NCBI GenBank assembly: GCA_009192285.1
Contig: WBVU01000018.1
Location: forward strand, 124,001-188,000
From: Morchella semilibera
Taxonomy: Eukaryota; Ascomycota; Pezizomycetes; Pezizales; Morchellaceae
Length of the DNA: 64,000 nt
Direction: 5' to 3'
Shown here in pieces: positions 11,380 to 24,273 of this stretch; the stretch's first letter is position 1, and every line of letters starts with the position of its first letter. Position numbers and translations under genes: made by a program. Under the pieces are notes generated by a model. The model was not told the origin of the DNA. It did no database searches and saw only the letters and a program-made list of their open reading frames with translations.

Positions 11380-14300
11380 CGTGAATTATCCCTCCCTTTC
11401 GATGTTAAAGTTGTGTTGTAGAGTTCAACTTCCCCTCAGCAGGTGTCGTGATGTGAGGCGATAATCCAGAATTTAAGAACCAAAAACGGTTAAGAATTAG
11501 CGTGATCTATCTCCGCACTAACTCCTACCGTTAATTCGTCTCTTATCCGCGGTATTGCAAAGCTTATGTAGCGAATAGTGAACTAATTTCTAGAAACGAG
11601 AATGAAACATCCAAGCCGTCAGTCAAAAGTCGACCTTTGAGCTTCGGAACAATGAATTATCAGAATCAGAACCAAATATTCATCTCCCCAGATCCGGAAG
11701 AAAAGAAAGACAAACCTATTGAAGTTTGCAGAGGCTATCGCGGTCGAAAAAGACTGTGTCAGTGCGGAGAAGAAAAGCTCCTTTGGTCACCGCGTCCGAT
11801 AGTGGCAGTGGTTGGGCACAAGAGCCGAAGTAGCCACAGACTGGAAGATTCAGACCAGCTCCGTTGATTATCCAATTGTGCACGTTCCAACGTGATGGAA
11901 TCCTCGCCACAAATAAAACTTTGTACGAAGAGAAGTACAGTTGTGAGTGCGAGAGTGGGGAGGAGGAAAGGGAAGAGAGGTACAGGTGGAGGAGAATAGG
12001 AAAGAGAAGGTAGAAGTGAAGGACAAATCAGATAGATATGAGCAAGCTGTAAAATTAAATTCTTAAGCCACCCCGGCTCTTTACAAAGTATAGTTCAACC
12101 GTCTGCCGCATAGCGCCTAAGCGAATTCTTTCGGTATGATCTGGTCTCTCTAAAATTTCACCTATTGTAAATTAACAGGGTTTATTATACGTCATGCATC
12201 AGAAACTCGACCAGCCAAGACTATTTCCTGCCCATCACAGGTTGTGCTGTTGTCTAGGAATCGGATCAGCATCGACAATAACCGCTCTACTTCAACCACT
12301 CATCACGCTCTAGTATTCTATATTCGTGTGGGATCTGAAAGGGTTGGGACTATGTGAGTGTTGTTACCTATCCATCTCATGTATCGTACTTGCATAAAAT
12401 GCTTGTTGTTATTCAACATTGTTATACCAAAGCTATTGCTGACTTCAGTCCCTTCCTCAACTCGAATAGACTGATGTGTATAAACAGAGAGGACTTGGCT
12501 GAAATCTATGGTTAGAGTGGAATTTAGGAAACTCTCTAGCTTGTAAACCCCCACCGGCTCCCGTTACCTTTTGCTCAAAACAGCAAGGCAAGGCTTTGAA
12601 TTGAGTCGCCAAGTGAATAAATAGATAAAACATCCCAGCCCCCACTTTCCATGGCCAGTCACCATCTCGCAACCTGAGATTTCTAGTTAGTGCCAGCATA
12701 AGACGAGACAAGTGAATACCTCGACAGGCTACTAGGAGGATAGTCGCCTAAACTACTCTTTAGAGGGCTGGGAGGATGACCTTCGAAAAAGAAACCCAGC
12801 AGGCTGAAGAGAGGTTTGCGCCGGCACTACAGAAAAGGCCAGTATAGCCGTGGTAGTTGCACCTCAATCTTCTCCACTTTATAGACTTTTGTTTGATTAA
12901 ACAAGTCAGAGCAGGGTGCCATATGGCCATGTCATTGTATATGATGTCTATAGCTATAGATCTAGAAATAACGCCCTGGCAGGGAATCCAATATGTTACA
13001 TTGCGGTGGCTCCCGCCAGGAACTTGCCCAGAACTAACTATTTAAAGAATGGTTCAATAAGGCTTTTAATTTTCTCCCGCAGCTCAGCATCCTGGGTTCT
13101 AACAAAGTGGAACCGTGGACGTCACCGGATTTTTCGCCGGTTTCATGCGCAATTAAGGTTTTGGGGCATACGGCTGTTCACTACAAACCGGGCCAATGGC
13201 CAACGAGAACCGACCAGGCGGGGAAGCCATATCTGCTGGGAATATTTTGAGAGAACACAAACTTCTGGTCGCTTACTGCATGTGTGTACAAATTTACATA
13301 GATGGTACTCGCGCGAATAAATACATGTAATCCTCTGCTTTCCCTTGATTAAGCTGTCAGTGCCTGTCACCAAAATGCTGACCGAAAGTAGTTGCCAAGA
13401 AAGTGGCTTTTGCATACAGTTATCTTTCCCTATATACAAATTCTGATACCCGAGCCACAGGCACTTGCAACGACCCTCTGCTCTACTTATTAAGTAATGC
13501 GTTAACTGGCCACAGGTGGGTCCGTGCAATCAGTAGTTCCAGTACATGTAGTTAAGTATTTGTGTTGCGCTTCTAACTAATAGCGATTTACTCTGGAGTG
13601 GATATCCACATATATGTAGGCGCTGCAGCTGCTCGAGCATTATTAGTATCCAGTCGTTGTCCCCTGTACTCGATTAACCCTAGAACGCAGCCATACCAAT
13701 GCATTCAAGATTCGCATGCATACATGCAGCCAGATCTGCTGGAAATACAGAGAGAAAAGGTAACCGATCCTAGATACTATCACCCGGCTGATGATAGACG
13801 AATAGCGCCGGAATAAATGATTTTTTAAGGGGCGAAATATACGTACATTATGATGTGGAAAAAAATTTCCTAGCGCGACTCAGATAACACGTGTATGCGC
13901 TATTCTTATGTACATGATGAAAGAATCTCCCAACACCGGAGATAATCGCACTATTACCAACAGTGCGGGTCATCACTCGTCTCTAGCCATATAACAATAT
14001 CCTATCCGGGAATAAGGCCTCCCTAAACATAGTCTGACTATTGGAAAGATTACCAGACATATATTACTAATAAATACGAAGTTAAGACATGTTCTTCGAT
14101 CTTAAACTGCCGTAGTTTTGGCGTTGTGGAACATCGGAATGTATTTGATTCAAACCACTAATTTCATTGCCAAGCGGTGGTACTGTTTATTGGTGCTTCT
14201 TTCTCTGAATCCATGTGCACGCAGAAGGAGATTGATACGCTATCATGAAAGATCACAATACTTATGTGATAAGTAAATAACACAACAGTCAGCAGATGTT

Positions 14301-16248
14301 GGATCTTGAAACCGCTATTATTGAGCTGCATATACCCACGCTTAGATAGATATCACGCATACAGAGGTTGAAAACCCTATCTACCATTGAGAAATGTGCC
14401 AAGACACTAGTTTCTACTCTATCATATTTGCGTGCAGGACGACCTTAGCGCACAACGGGCGAACGCAACAAAGTCCAACGCGACAAAGTCCAACTCAACG
14501 AAGCCCAACGCAATGAATTCAAATTATATGCTTGATGGTTATTGCTACTAATATACGGGCACCCTCATCTAGCTGGATATATGGTTTTGATACTTGTTCA
14601 GCGTCGATAGTTGAGATCAATCGAGGTTGCGAGTCTAGTTAACAGTCGCCACTCACCCTTCGTCCTACACTTAAAATCGGGCAAGTACAATCCCGTGTCT
14701 TGGCAGAATTTCTCTTCAACCAGGCAAAAGTTTATACTCGGGTTTTATAAAGAGACCTCCCTTTGGTTTTTTTCGGTGTCATTTCTATTCCCTGAGGTTT
14801 AAAGAACTCAGTCAGATTTCGAATGCATCGGGTGTGTTTAGAACCAGACTGGAAGAAAAAACTGCCGGACCCTGCATAAACGCGGCTCTGCGGGACCTAA
14901 AAAATCGAGGGCTGGAAATGATAGGATGAATCATAGCATATCACTCGACTATGGTAATGATTTTTAATTCCACAAAGATATGCAGTTCCTTTTGATACCC
15001 CTGCACCAAACGCCACCCAGAGGGCCCATTTCTACATTACCTTATGTGATATGAAGTTGGGACATGTGTCATTTAAGTGCTGACTATGCTAGGCGCTCTT
15101 GAGGTTCATATTAACTCAATTAACCCCTCTATTGCATGCGCCTGGTCGGTTTCCGGTAATCTCCCAACACGCGTACAAAGAATCAAGTAAAGCGGGCTAG
15201 ATATGCATTTTCAGCTGTGCCTTAGCAGTAAGCACGCTTATCCCCGTGGACAGCTACTGCTTTACTGCGAGCCAACAATTTGAGGCACGCAACGGAACTT
15301 CATGAGTGCATTCGCGCACATATTTGAATGAGCTGCAGCCCTTTTTTTTTTTTTTTTTTTTTTACTTTTTTGTTGAAGAATGGGTGTCATAGTTTGTGCT
15401 GGACAAAGCCGTTTGAGTATTTAGGCGAGGTGCAGATTAGCAAACTTACACCCGAGATAGTTGCTTAGATATCACACAAACATATCTTAGCTAGAACACA
15501 CTGGTACAACCTAGGCCTAAAGACTCGAGTCGGGTACAGTGTCGGGCCTGGTTTTTTCCAGCTCAAAATTTGGCAACTGGGCGTTTTAGCACGTATTTAT
15601 GTGGGCCCAGTGAGGGGCTCTTACATGTAGTTAAGATCCGTCTAAATTCTAGGATCAAGAAGGTTTAAGTTTGTTACCGGTGTTTGGGGATTGTTGTTTT
15701 TGAAGACATTGAGGTTGGAGCCCTAATCTATCGGGCGTCGATCATCGAGTCATATCCCATGATCCTATTGATTATGAAACGCCCACTGGGGTTCACTTTA
15801 AGGCTTTCAACGGTTTAGATGCTCTGTGACACTACATGTATTGATCAAGGCCCTAATTAGCATGCCATGTGACCAAAACAAACCATTGTTTTAAAACAGT
15901 GTGGTCCACGCGCGCAGACACAGAGTGCACAATGAATCAAGTTAGAGTACACGCATGTATGTACATAATATAGATACGCATGATGAAGTACATGTGTTTT
16001 TATTCTCGAAGTACATACATACATATCTCGAGGCAAGGACACATGTAGTTGTTTTGATACATACTAGTACCTTTGGCCTTGTAGTGTGACAATGGTCCTG
16101 CGTGTCCCCAACAATTGAAGGTCAAGCATTTCTTTCTTTGGGGAGATTATCGGCTCAAGAGTATGTATACCCAGGTATAAAAACCTAAGGAATACCTAGG
16201 ATCATTGATTGAGTCCACTATACTTTCCGTCACAAACCCCCCCGCTCC
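11380..16248. other. Gene-free region upstream of the antiporter and downstream of the hexose transporter
   Basis: The antiporter promoter should occupy the first few hundred bases; no specific element stands out. The rest has only short open frames without recognisable motifs, plus a 15-bp minisatellite at 14464-14523, a T run at about 15342-15363, and TACATGTA octamers at 13322, 13543, 15622 and 15833. I see no tRNA box B motif, rRNA, or transposase or reverse-transcriptase motif. Confidence 0.45.
14464..14523. repeat. 15-bp minisatellite, four units
   Basis: Four adjacent 15-base units read CGCAACAAAGTCCAA, CGCGACAAAGTCCAA, CTCAACGAAGCCCAA and CGCAATGAATTCAAA. Unit length is a multiple of three, and one plus-strand frame reads as pentapeptides of the type NATKS, preceded by an open stretch and a possible splice acceptor near 14437. 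No complete gene can be built around it. Confidence 0.7.
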
Positions 16249-16373
16249 GTTCGGTTGACGTTGAGTTGGTTGCAATCCATAGATTGAAAAAAAAAACACC
16301 TCTGGAGATGATTATTTTATTAGGCCCAATCCATAGATTGCAACCAATCTATGGATTTTTGTGTCAACCGAAC
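16249..16373. mobile_element. Small (125-bp) inverted-repeat element
   Basis: The ends are an 11-base perfect inverted repeat (GTTCGGTTGAC at 16249-16259 and its complement at 16363-16373). Inside, 16268-16286 is repeated in inverted orientation at 16327-16345 with two mismatches. The right half also has a perfect 13-base hairpin (16328-16340 with 16345-16357, spacer CAAC). It fits a very short MITE or a foldback repeat. It lies about 260 bp beyond the hexose transporter stop, so it could also form a 3' UTR stem in that transcript. Confidence 0.55.
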
Positions 16374-16629
16374 TAAAAACTTCTCTAATACCTATGACAG
16401 CCTCATGCAGGAGAAGCAACACTCTAAAAAGCATATCAAATTTATCACAATTCACAGCAACTGGTGGTCGGGCGTAATTTGCTACTTCAAAGATTTTTAT
16501 CATTACAATAAAGCACCTTGCCTAACCGACTACAGGATATTTACAACTCCAACGTGCTCATTTACAGAATAAACCAAAAAGAATTCGCCGTGGATCAATC
16601 AAAACAAAAAAACATGGCACAACTCTTTT

Positions 16630-18362
16630 CTAAACCGCAGAATCAGAGTGCTCGGTGATTGGCTTCTCGGTGAATTCACCACCAGCCTTTCCAAGGTGTA
16701 CCGGGCGAGGTTGCTTTGAAACGTGAGTCCTCCATGCTGGGGTCTTTTCCTCAAACACCTCCTCGATCTCTTCCAAACTCTTTCCAGCTGTCTCCGGGAA
16801 CAAGAAGAAGACGTGAATGGTCATTGCTGCGCAGAAAACACCAAAGACAATGTAAACCTTCCACTTGATGTTCTCAAATGCTGGAGGCACGAAGTAACCA
16901 AGCGCAAAGTTGAAGATCCAGTTGGCGGAGGTACAGATAGCAACGGCACGGCCACGAAGACGGAGAGGGAACAACTCAGGAGGGTATGTCCACGAGACAG
17001 GACCCCAAGTAACGGCGTATGAGGCCACAAACAGATAGGAGCAGGCAATGACAGCCTTTGATGCATGACCGCCGACTTCCCAAGAGGCAGCAGCAACACC
17101 GTCGATTCCACCGGGGGGTGCGGCATGACCATATGAGGCGAGGAGACCAGCGTTGGCAAACAACCAAGTCATCATAAGAGTGGAGCCAATGAGCAGGGTG
17201 GGACGACGTCCAAAGCGATCCATATAGACCAAAGCCGGGAATGTCATGACGACGTTAATAACGTACTGGATGGATGAAGACACGAGGAGAGTGTTTCCTG
17301 TAAGACCAGCCATAGCGAAGACATAGGTCTAGATGGATTAATTGTGAGTAAACTGGGTAATATAGAGGTTTTATATGTGAAAAAACTTACAATGTAATAC
17401 ATCATAACGTTCATTCCAGTAAGCTGGGACCAGATTTGGGTGAAAAGACCAATGTGAGTCCTCATAATCATCTTTGGCTTAAATAGCTCCAGGAAGGTTG
17501 CATCTGCATTTCTCCTTTCAAACTCGACCAAAGCCCTGATGTCCTGAATCTCCTGTATCACATATGGGCTGGTGTGATCGCCGCCTCCGTGCATCATGGC
17601 GATCACATTCTCACTCTCTTCCCACCTATCTTGCCTGGCCAACCATCTGGGTGATTCTGGCAAAAAGAATAGACCAAAGAACAAGATGATAGCAGGAATC
17701 ATCTGAAGACCCCATGGAATCCTGAAGGATGCAGTTCCATCAAGGTAAGAGCACCCAAAGGAGATGTAAAACATGATCATGATACCCCAAGTGATGGCCC
17801 ATTGTTGACATCCGACAAGACGACCACGGATATCAGCACGGGCAATCTCGGTGATGTAGACGGGAACCTGAGCCGAGCAGATACCAACGGAGAAACCGTT
17901 AATAAAACGACCGGCAACAAGCATTCCAATGTTCTGGGAAGCGCAAATGATAATTGATCCGATACACCTACATACCGGTATATTTATTAGTATATATATA
18001 CTCGCGAAAATTACGGGAGAATACTGACCAGATGATGGCCCCGATCTGAATGGCATATTTACGTCCTAGCTTATCTGAGAGCCAACCAGAGCAAAGTGCA
18101 CCAACGAACGAACCACCGGGCATAGCAGCGGTGATACCACCCTGAGTGTCTGAAGGGATGTTTGGACCAAAGTATTCATTGTACGCATCAGTACCGATAC
18201 TAAACGAAGATGAACGTATATCAGTACCTCATAACCTTTTTCTAGTGATATTCTGAGGAATATTACTCACATAGCGGACATCGACGAGATGTCAAAACCA
18301 AAAAGCGCACCTCCTATACAGGAGATGGCCGTAATGAAATAGATATTACTGATGACATACAT
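16630..18362 (-). CDS. MFS hexose transporter, high-affinity glucose transporter type (4 exons)
   Basis: In coding order the exons are 18362-18271, 18199-18029, 17967-17391 and 17328-16630, giving 512 residues; phases agree at every junction. It is a 12-span sugar porter of the major facilitator superfamily importing glucose or related hexoses at the plasma membrane. Visible signatures are the first-span segment GGALFGFDISSMSA, the loop 2-3 motif DKLGRK, PESPRWL after span 6, the MNVMMYYITYVF segment of span 7, DRFGRR in loop 8-9 and PELFPLRLRGRA before span 11. These resemble the fungal Hgt1-like group. The reading frame stays open about 50 bases upstream of the chosen ATG but has no other ATG before a stop, so this start is the first available. 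Substrate preference cannot be read from sequence. Confidence 0.92.
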
Positions 18363-21300
18363 CTTGGTAGAGGTAGTCTTCCAAGTCGATTGTAAGACAA
18401 GAAAGCTGTCCTAGATGTTGAGGATGGAGAGGATGGAGAAAGTGAAAGAGTGCGGGGCCCAAGCCAACTTTATAGAATCCAAGCATCACGGCAGCTGGTC
18501 ATGTTCAGTGTGTAAGTTATGCTTCATGCGTTGAAGCAGGTGCAGGTCAACGGGAAGTGTATCACGCCTGGCTGGTACTAACTGACCCGATCTATGTGTG
18601 TACTACCAACCCACGGGCAGGGAAAAAAGAAAATCAGACAATTTAGGCAGGCAGGTAGGTAATACTCACGACGTCGTAACAACCAATTGGGTCCTAGGTA
18701 CACGGAATCGCACGCTCATGAGTACGTACTGTATCGTGCAGGGCTGTTATTTAATTATTAACGGGGCACAAAGCCAGTAAAAACCTAACTAATTGACCCT
18801 ATGATTGGAACTGCAAACAGCCCTGAGCTGGCTCACTGCTTTCAAGGCAATTGCACCTCGCACTTTTACATTGCGCACTGCTATAGACCGCAAATTTCAC
18901 GCCATATAATCCCCACGTGAGACCTTTCCCCCACACCCCGGTTTTCACTGGGATAAATTGAGTTGTAGCAACTTTACCCACATATCGGCTGCTCTCAGCA
19001 TTAGATAATTATTGCGGAGGAACAGGCGGTTCCCCTGCCTCGAAATCTGGAATCTAACGTTAATTAGATATATACATGTGAGTACAGGTAGTTGTTGCTT
19101 GACAGGGCCAGGTCCGACCCAATAACGCCCGTCGTTTCAAAAGCGGACTAAGGTTCTGGGATTGTTTTTGTAGACTTGGCATCTTGCCGGTTTTTCCGAA
19201 GTCTGCTGCTGACGTCACATTCCGACCAGATGCGGCTCATCTTAGTCCAGAAATGGCAAAAACAGACGTCAATCCCTTTTCGGGATCTTGACAACTTTGC
19301 CCTCCTTGTTAGCATCTGGCCAGTAAACTGGTCCTCCTCTTCCCCACGCTTAAAAGTGAGGTTTCGAGTGGCGCTATTTTGGATTACTCTCTGATTCCGG
19401 GGAAGAGATTCCTGGAAAAACCGAAAACGATAACTCTGTTAATCGAATCTGTGGGGAGGCTGGGGAAATGGGAGGAAAAAAGTGGGGACAATTCTGCAAG
19501 GTTAATAGCTGATAACCGCTAAAGTCAACAACACCTGAACTCGCAAACAGATGCCAAAATACACCCCCACCCCCCCAAAAAAAAACTCTCTTGTTCAGGG
19601 TGCGGTTAATTGAGAAATAAATAGTCACGATACTGGTTCCGGTGACCTGGATGGATATTCGTGCTATATGGGGTGGCAAGAAAGCTGGAAAGGTCACGCA
19701 TGGGTACTATAAACTATCCCATGCTCTCGAGTAGCTTACTCGCTGCATACCTCAACTAAAAAAGTCCTATTTTTTCTGCAGATTAAACCCGGATTATAGA
19801 TTGTCAGCTGCATGACTTTACTCTAAAAAGAAGCGGTAAAAAAAAAAATCGGGGAGAAAAGATGATACCTTGGCAGGTATATATTGTATCAGCTAAGGTC
19901 TAAGGCTACAACTACATGTAGTGAGCGATATTCAGGCACGTCCCAGTAGATATGACAGATTGTTTATCTATCTGTCGAACGAGTTATGGGGAATCAGTTC
20001 GCAGAAACCTCGGGGAAATTGAGATTTCTCCAGGCTGCATGTGCACAAACTCGGCTTTCATGCCTGCCTGTTCCCCCCTCTAGTCTCCAGCTCTTACCAC
20101 CCACTACAAGGATGCTTCTCACTCGAGCTCGTGGCTAGACATTATGTTTCAAGGATTATATTAATCTCTTAGCTAGAATTCAAAGAAAGCTAGAGAGTGG
20201 TTCAAGGTCACGATCATACTCCTTGATTTTTCTTGGGTTTTCTTAGCGCAACGTCGTCGTCAAGCAACAGCCACAGCCATCTTGGCTCGCCTTATTTCCT
20301 TTTGCCAATGCCCGGAACAACCTCTTGCCATGCAATGGCTTCCGAAACATTCTATTTACCGGGGGTGAATTTATCCACCTGCATTCATCCTTCCGAATTC
20401 CGAAAAGCCCTCTCGACCTACTGTATGTACCTACATGCCTACGATAGGTACTACAAACCCCCATTTAGGCACCAGAGTAGGGTAGTTACTCTCATATTAC
20501 AAAGAAAATTTCCTCCCATTTCGGCATCTTAATGATCCGTGCGTGTGGCTACACAGGGAAGGAGAAAAGGGAGGGAATCGGTAGTGGGATGCTGTACTAC
20601 GTATTGGCAGCAGGCATCCGATCCGATCATTACCAACTCCATCATCGTCTTGACCTTTTTTTTCTCTCATGGTCGATGGACGACCCACCGGGAAGATACA
20701 TCTGCTGTCAACCATGTGGAATGGAAGGAAACGCTGATTCTACTGCTAGCTCAGCAAGCTACTAGCTCAAGCCAGGCCGGTGGTACTGGAACTATTTTTT
20801 AAATTTTTTTTATATACGCGTCAACGTCAAAACGCGCACCTCTAATCTGCGGGGAAGCTACGGTCTTTGCTCCGACCTGGAGAGGCGTTGGTACCAAGTT
20901 CTTTGAAATCATAATCATCCCCACAATTACCAACGCAGCACTTTGAAACCTTTTTTGTTTTGGCCCGCTTACCCCCGACGGTCCTATGTAGGGTTGGGTG
21001 GTGCATGTACCTACCTAGTAGTACGTTATCTATCCCGCTAACCCTCAAAATTATTCCACTGGAATCGACTGAGGTAATCGGCTGAGGTTTTTGCGTTTGT
21101 GGGGAAAGAAGTTTTTCATTGAATCTACCCAGCTAGCCAGCTAGCATATACATGCATTGCCGTTACTGCTGCTGGGTGAATAATAATCAGAAATAACTTT
21201 ACTTGACATACACTCTATTTACACTCGGTACCCTATGCTAGTATACTTATAGGTTGGAATCGAGGGATTGGTAGCGGAATCGGAGAGTGAATAATGCAGG

Positions 21301-21736
21301 ATATTATTTGAGTTTGGAATATCTACTCACTGGACTTACGGCCCGGGTGAAGTGAAGGGAGGGAGGCAGGAAGGGAATGCCCCCCCCCGGGGCGCGCAAA
21401 ATTAGCTATGGATGAGTTTAATTACGATTTATCATCAAAAGCAGGTAGTAGATCTTGCCTTTTTTTCTTAACAACTTTAGTTTCGAATATCCCCACGCAT
21501 TTACTTTTGAAGATAATCCATCATTATAATATATGGGTCGATTCTGCGAAACCTACAAAGAACCTTATCAATCAAAACAGAAAGAAGTTGCCTGCAGAAT
21601 TATATATATATATACTTAAACATATATATATACAGTGGGTAGTACAAATCCCCCTCCACTCGCCGCCACCACATCTAGGTACTCACACACACACACGCAC
21701 ATACATGTTACCTGCTTACACACAAGCTCGCCCACA
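18363..21736. promoter_or_regulatory. Upstream region of the hexose transporter and noncoding spacer
   Basis: The first 600 bases should hold the transporter promoter. A few sequences match the loose carbon-repressor consensus SYGGRG (for example at 18452 and, on the minus strand, near 18911 and 18929), but such matches occur about once every 256 bases by chance. The rest has short open frames without motifs, alternating TA near 21600-21635, and one TACATGTA octamer at 19913. No gene is supported. Confidence 0.4.
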
Positions 21737-22746
21737 TCATGAAGGCACAATATCATATACACCCTGCCCATCCCTCCTCCTACTGATAACAGTTACATCC
21801 CACCCCCTCCTACGTAGCCCCTCCAGGGCCCTCCTACGTACGGCCCCCATGGTCTCGACGCTCGGAAAGTTCCGCACAGACCTGTTCTCCTCATCCTCCT
21901 CCACGCAGTCCTGACGATCCAAAAGCCTCATGAGGGCCTCTAGCGCCTTTTCGCGCGTCGACCGGTGCCGCTTGTTGTCATCTAGACCCTTGGGCTTCCG
22001 CCGCAGGACTCTCGGGGGGCGCGGCGGTTGGGGTGTGAGCTGCTGGCGGGAGAGTCTGGGGAGCTACATACATACATAGTTGGTTATTAGTTTTTTTTTT
22101 TTTTTTTACAAAAGAAACAATAAACAAGCACTAACTACTACCGCCCAGGGCGAGCGTGGAATATAACTACCGTTAATTCTCGAAATAATCCACTATCCCC
22201 GTATTTTATACGTGGTAAGTCCGAATCAAACTCAGATACAAACTTTTTCCCACCGGAATTAAGACTTGAAGAGGCGGAGATAGTGGATTTCTCGAGCCTT
22301 TAACGGCACATGCAAATGCATAATCATGTAGTGTGGGTGGACGGTGGGGCAGTCAGGTGGGGGGGCATACGGACAAGAGCTTCTTCATGCTGCACATTAA
22401 CAAACCCTGGCGCCTCCTGCATCATCATTGTTGGCGGGACCCTGACTGCGCCATCCCCACACCCTTTCTCCGTCGTGTAGAGCTCTTCGTAGCTGGGGAG
22501 TATGCCGGCGCCGCCCCGCACATTGTCGTCCTGCCCGCTGTGGTGCGAGTCGATGATGGAGGAGAGGAGCGCCTCGAGGTCAAGGAGGGTGCTGGTCTTT
22601 TGCCGCGGCGCAGGCAGGTACGGTGGTGCTCCCTCGGCGGCGGCGGGGGCAGAGGGGGGTAGAGTCTTGAGCTCCTTGGTGGGAGAGGGCTTGCGGGAGC
22701 GGGAGCGGGAGCGGGAGGGGAGGCAGCTTTTGAGGTGTTTGAACAT
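21737..22746 (-). CDS. Uncharacterised Ser/Arg-rich protein, probably two exons
   Basis: Exon 1 begins at the ATG at 22746 and stays open to 22324. It encodes a basic start (MFKHLKSCLPSRSRSRSRK), a Pro/Ala-rich linker, the segment STLLDLEALLSSIIDSHHSG and a LPSYEEL motif. Exon 2 (22063-21737) follows a good acceptor (TATGTAG with upstream CTAAT) and encodes 108 further residues with charged, helical character (REKALEALMRLLDRQD) ending in YDIVPS. Keeping frame needs a phase-0 donor. The candidates near 22396-22402 (GTGCAG, GTTAAT) are weak, while the best-looking donor (GTATGC, near 22371) gives the wrong phase. Exon 2 could therefore be a separate locus or exon 1 could be read alone. I recognise no family. 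Both parts are more GC-rich than the flanks. Confidence 0.4.
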
Positions 22747-24273
22747 TGGGGTGTGTAATAGACAGCGCGGTATTTCAGTAGTAATAGTAGTGGTAATTGT
22801 AATTGTAATTGTAACAGCAACAGCAACAGTGGTGAAATCAATAGCTGGTTATCGAATCAGCGGGCTACATATAATGTCTAGCTTCCATCTTGTTGTTTGT
22901 TTATCTGTTTGTTGTTGTTTGTCTATATCTTGTCTTGTTTCTCATTCCTGGCAGCTCTGGAATTGGAATGTAGATTCTTGTCCTGGACGAGACGAGGCGA
23001 GACGAAACATGACGTGTATGTACACCACAGAACCCACAATACAGCGCAATACTCTGTGCCTATAAACCAAAACCGTATTAAAAAATCGCCGTGGCTGAAG
23101 GAGAGTATAGTAGTATAGTAGTATAGCAGTATACGTACCAGCGAGCATACACCAATACTTTGTCGAAATGGTTATTGTACATACCTATTCCAAGGCCTTG
23201 ACCAGGTACTTACATGTAGCTAGTCCTGCCCAGTGAGTGCTCGATCAGGCTCACCTGCCCGGTATGCGTAGTCTACATGTACTCTACCTATTCCTACCTA
23301 CACTACCTACACTACACTACACTACTCTACACTACCTACACTACCAACCGCGCCCACCCCATAACCCACCCCATAACCTATCCACGCTCTCTCTCGCGCG
23401 GCCGGAGACGGGAGACGGGGCGCGGCCGGAGACCGGGTGTGCATGTAATATATCAAGCTGTACATACTATAGTACCTGGCCGTGGGGGCGCCCTGACAGG
23501 GGTTAGGGTTGGGCGTCATGGGGCGTCACTCGGGTTTCTGTGTCCTCTGTGGGGGCCGTCTAGCTACAGGATAGGATAGGCCCGTGCGCTGCACTACCGA
23601 CGACTCAACCAGTCTACTATGCTACGAGATGTATACAGCATACCACCTACGTGTCTACACCCGCGGGAGGCCCGCGGCGCTAGGACCCGGAGCCGGGAGC
23701 AGCGTGGAGGGCCGCTGGGGGTGCTGTTTGCTGGTATGTAAGTTGTAAATGGGCGCGGGTTGGGTTGGGTTGCTGGATGTCACGTTTGTAGCTAGCTGGG
23801 GGCGGGTGGGTGGATGAATGGATTGGTGTGTAAGTGCCGTCATGGACCATCACTCGGGTTTCTGGTTTTCGGTTTCTGTACGTCGAGCGGTTTGTAGCGT
23901 GTGGTGCGGGTGTGAAGATTAAGAAGAGGGTTGGGGGCCGGGGGGGGGGGGGGTGGACCGGCCAATAGTTACTTAGCAGTGGGTCTGTATATGTGGGGGC
24001 TACAATGTATTTACGTACATGTACTTACTTACATAGCCCCAACCAGCCCTCCGACCGACCCGTCCCACCAAGCAGCAGAGACACGGGCGGTCACTCGTGG
24101 CGCCGTACCATTATGGTTGTGGGCGTGTCAATGATCATTACTGTTTTTCCCTGGTTTGTCCCGGGGGTTACATTATAGATGGATGTCTTGCTCTTTAGTT
24201 CAATGATCAATGGGAATGATGGAACTACTGTTTCATATTCCTACTTGCTATGTACATATATCATACACTGCCC
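22747..24273. other. Gene-free spacer inside the GC-rich pocket
   Basis: No supported gene. It contains CTACACTACC-type short repeats near 23310-23345, a G run near 23940-23953, and TACATGTA octamers at 23211, 23274 and 24016. The 187-codon plus-strand frame at 22502-23065 is mostly the complement of the Ser/Arg-rich exon and is not called. Confidence 0.4.

Noticed and set aside
18363-18960. Carbon-repressor (CreA/Mig1-type) sites upstream of the hexose transporter
   Set aside because: Only about three SYGGRG matches in 600 bases, close to the number expected by chance, so not listed as a regulatory site.
21408-21914. 168-codon plus-strand frame
   Set aside because: Composition follows TA and CA simple repeats and it overlaps the proposed exon on the other strand.
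22502-23065. 187-codon plus-strand open frame
   Set aside because: Mostly the complement of the Ser/Arg-rich exon followed by Val/Ile-rich simple repeats; no motif or codon pattern supports it.
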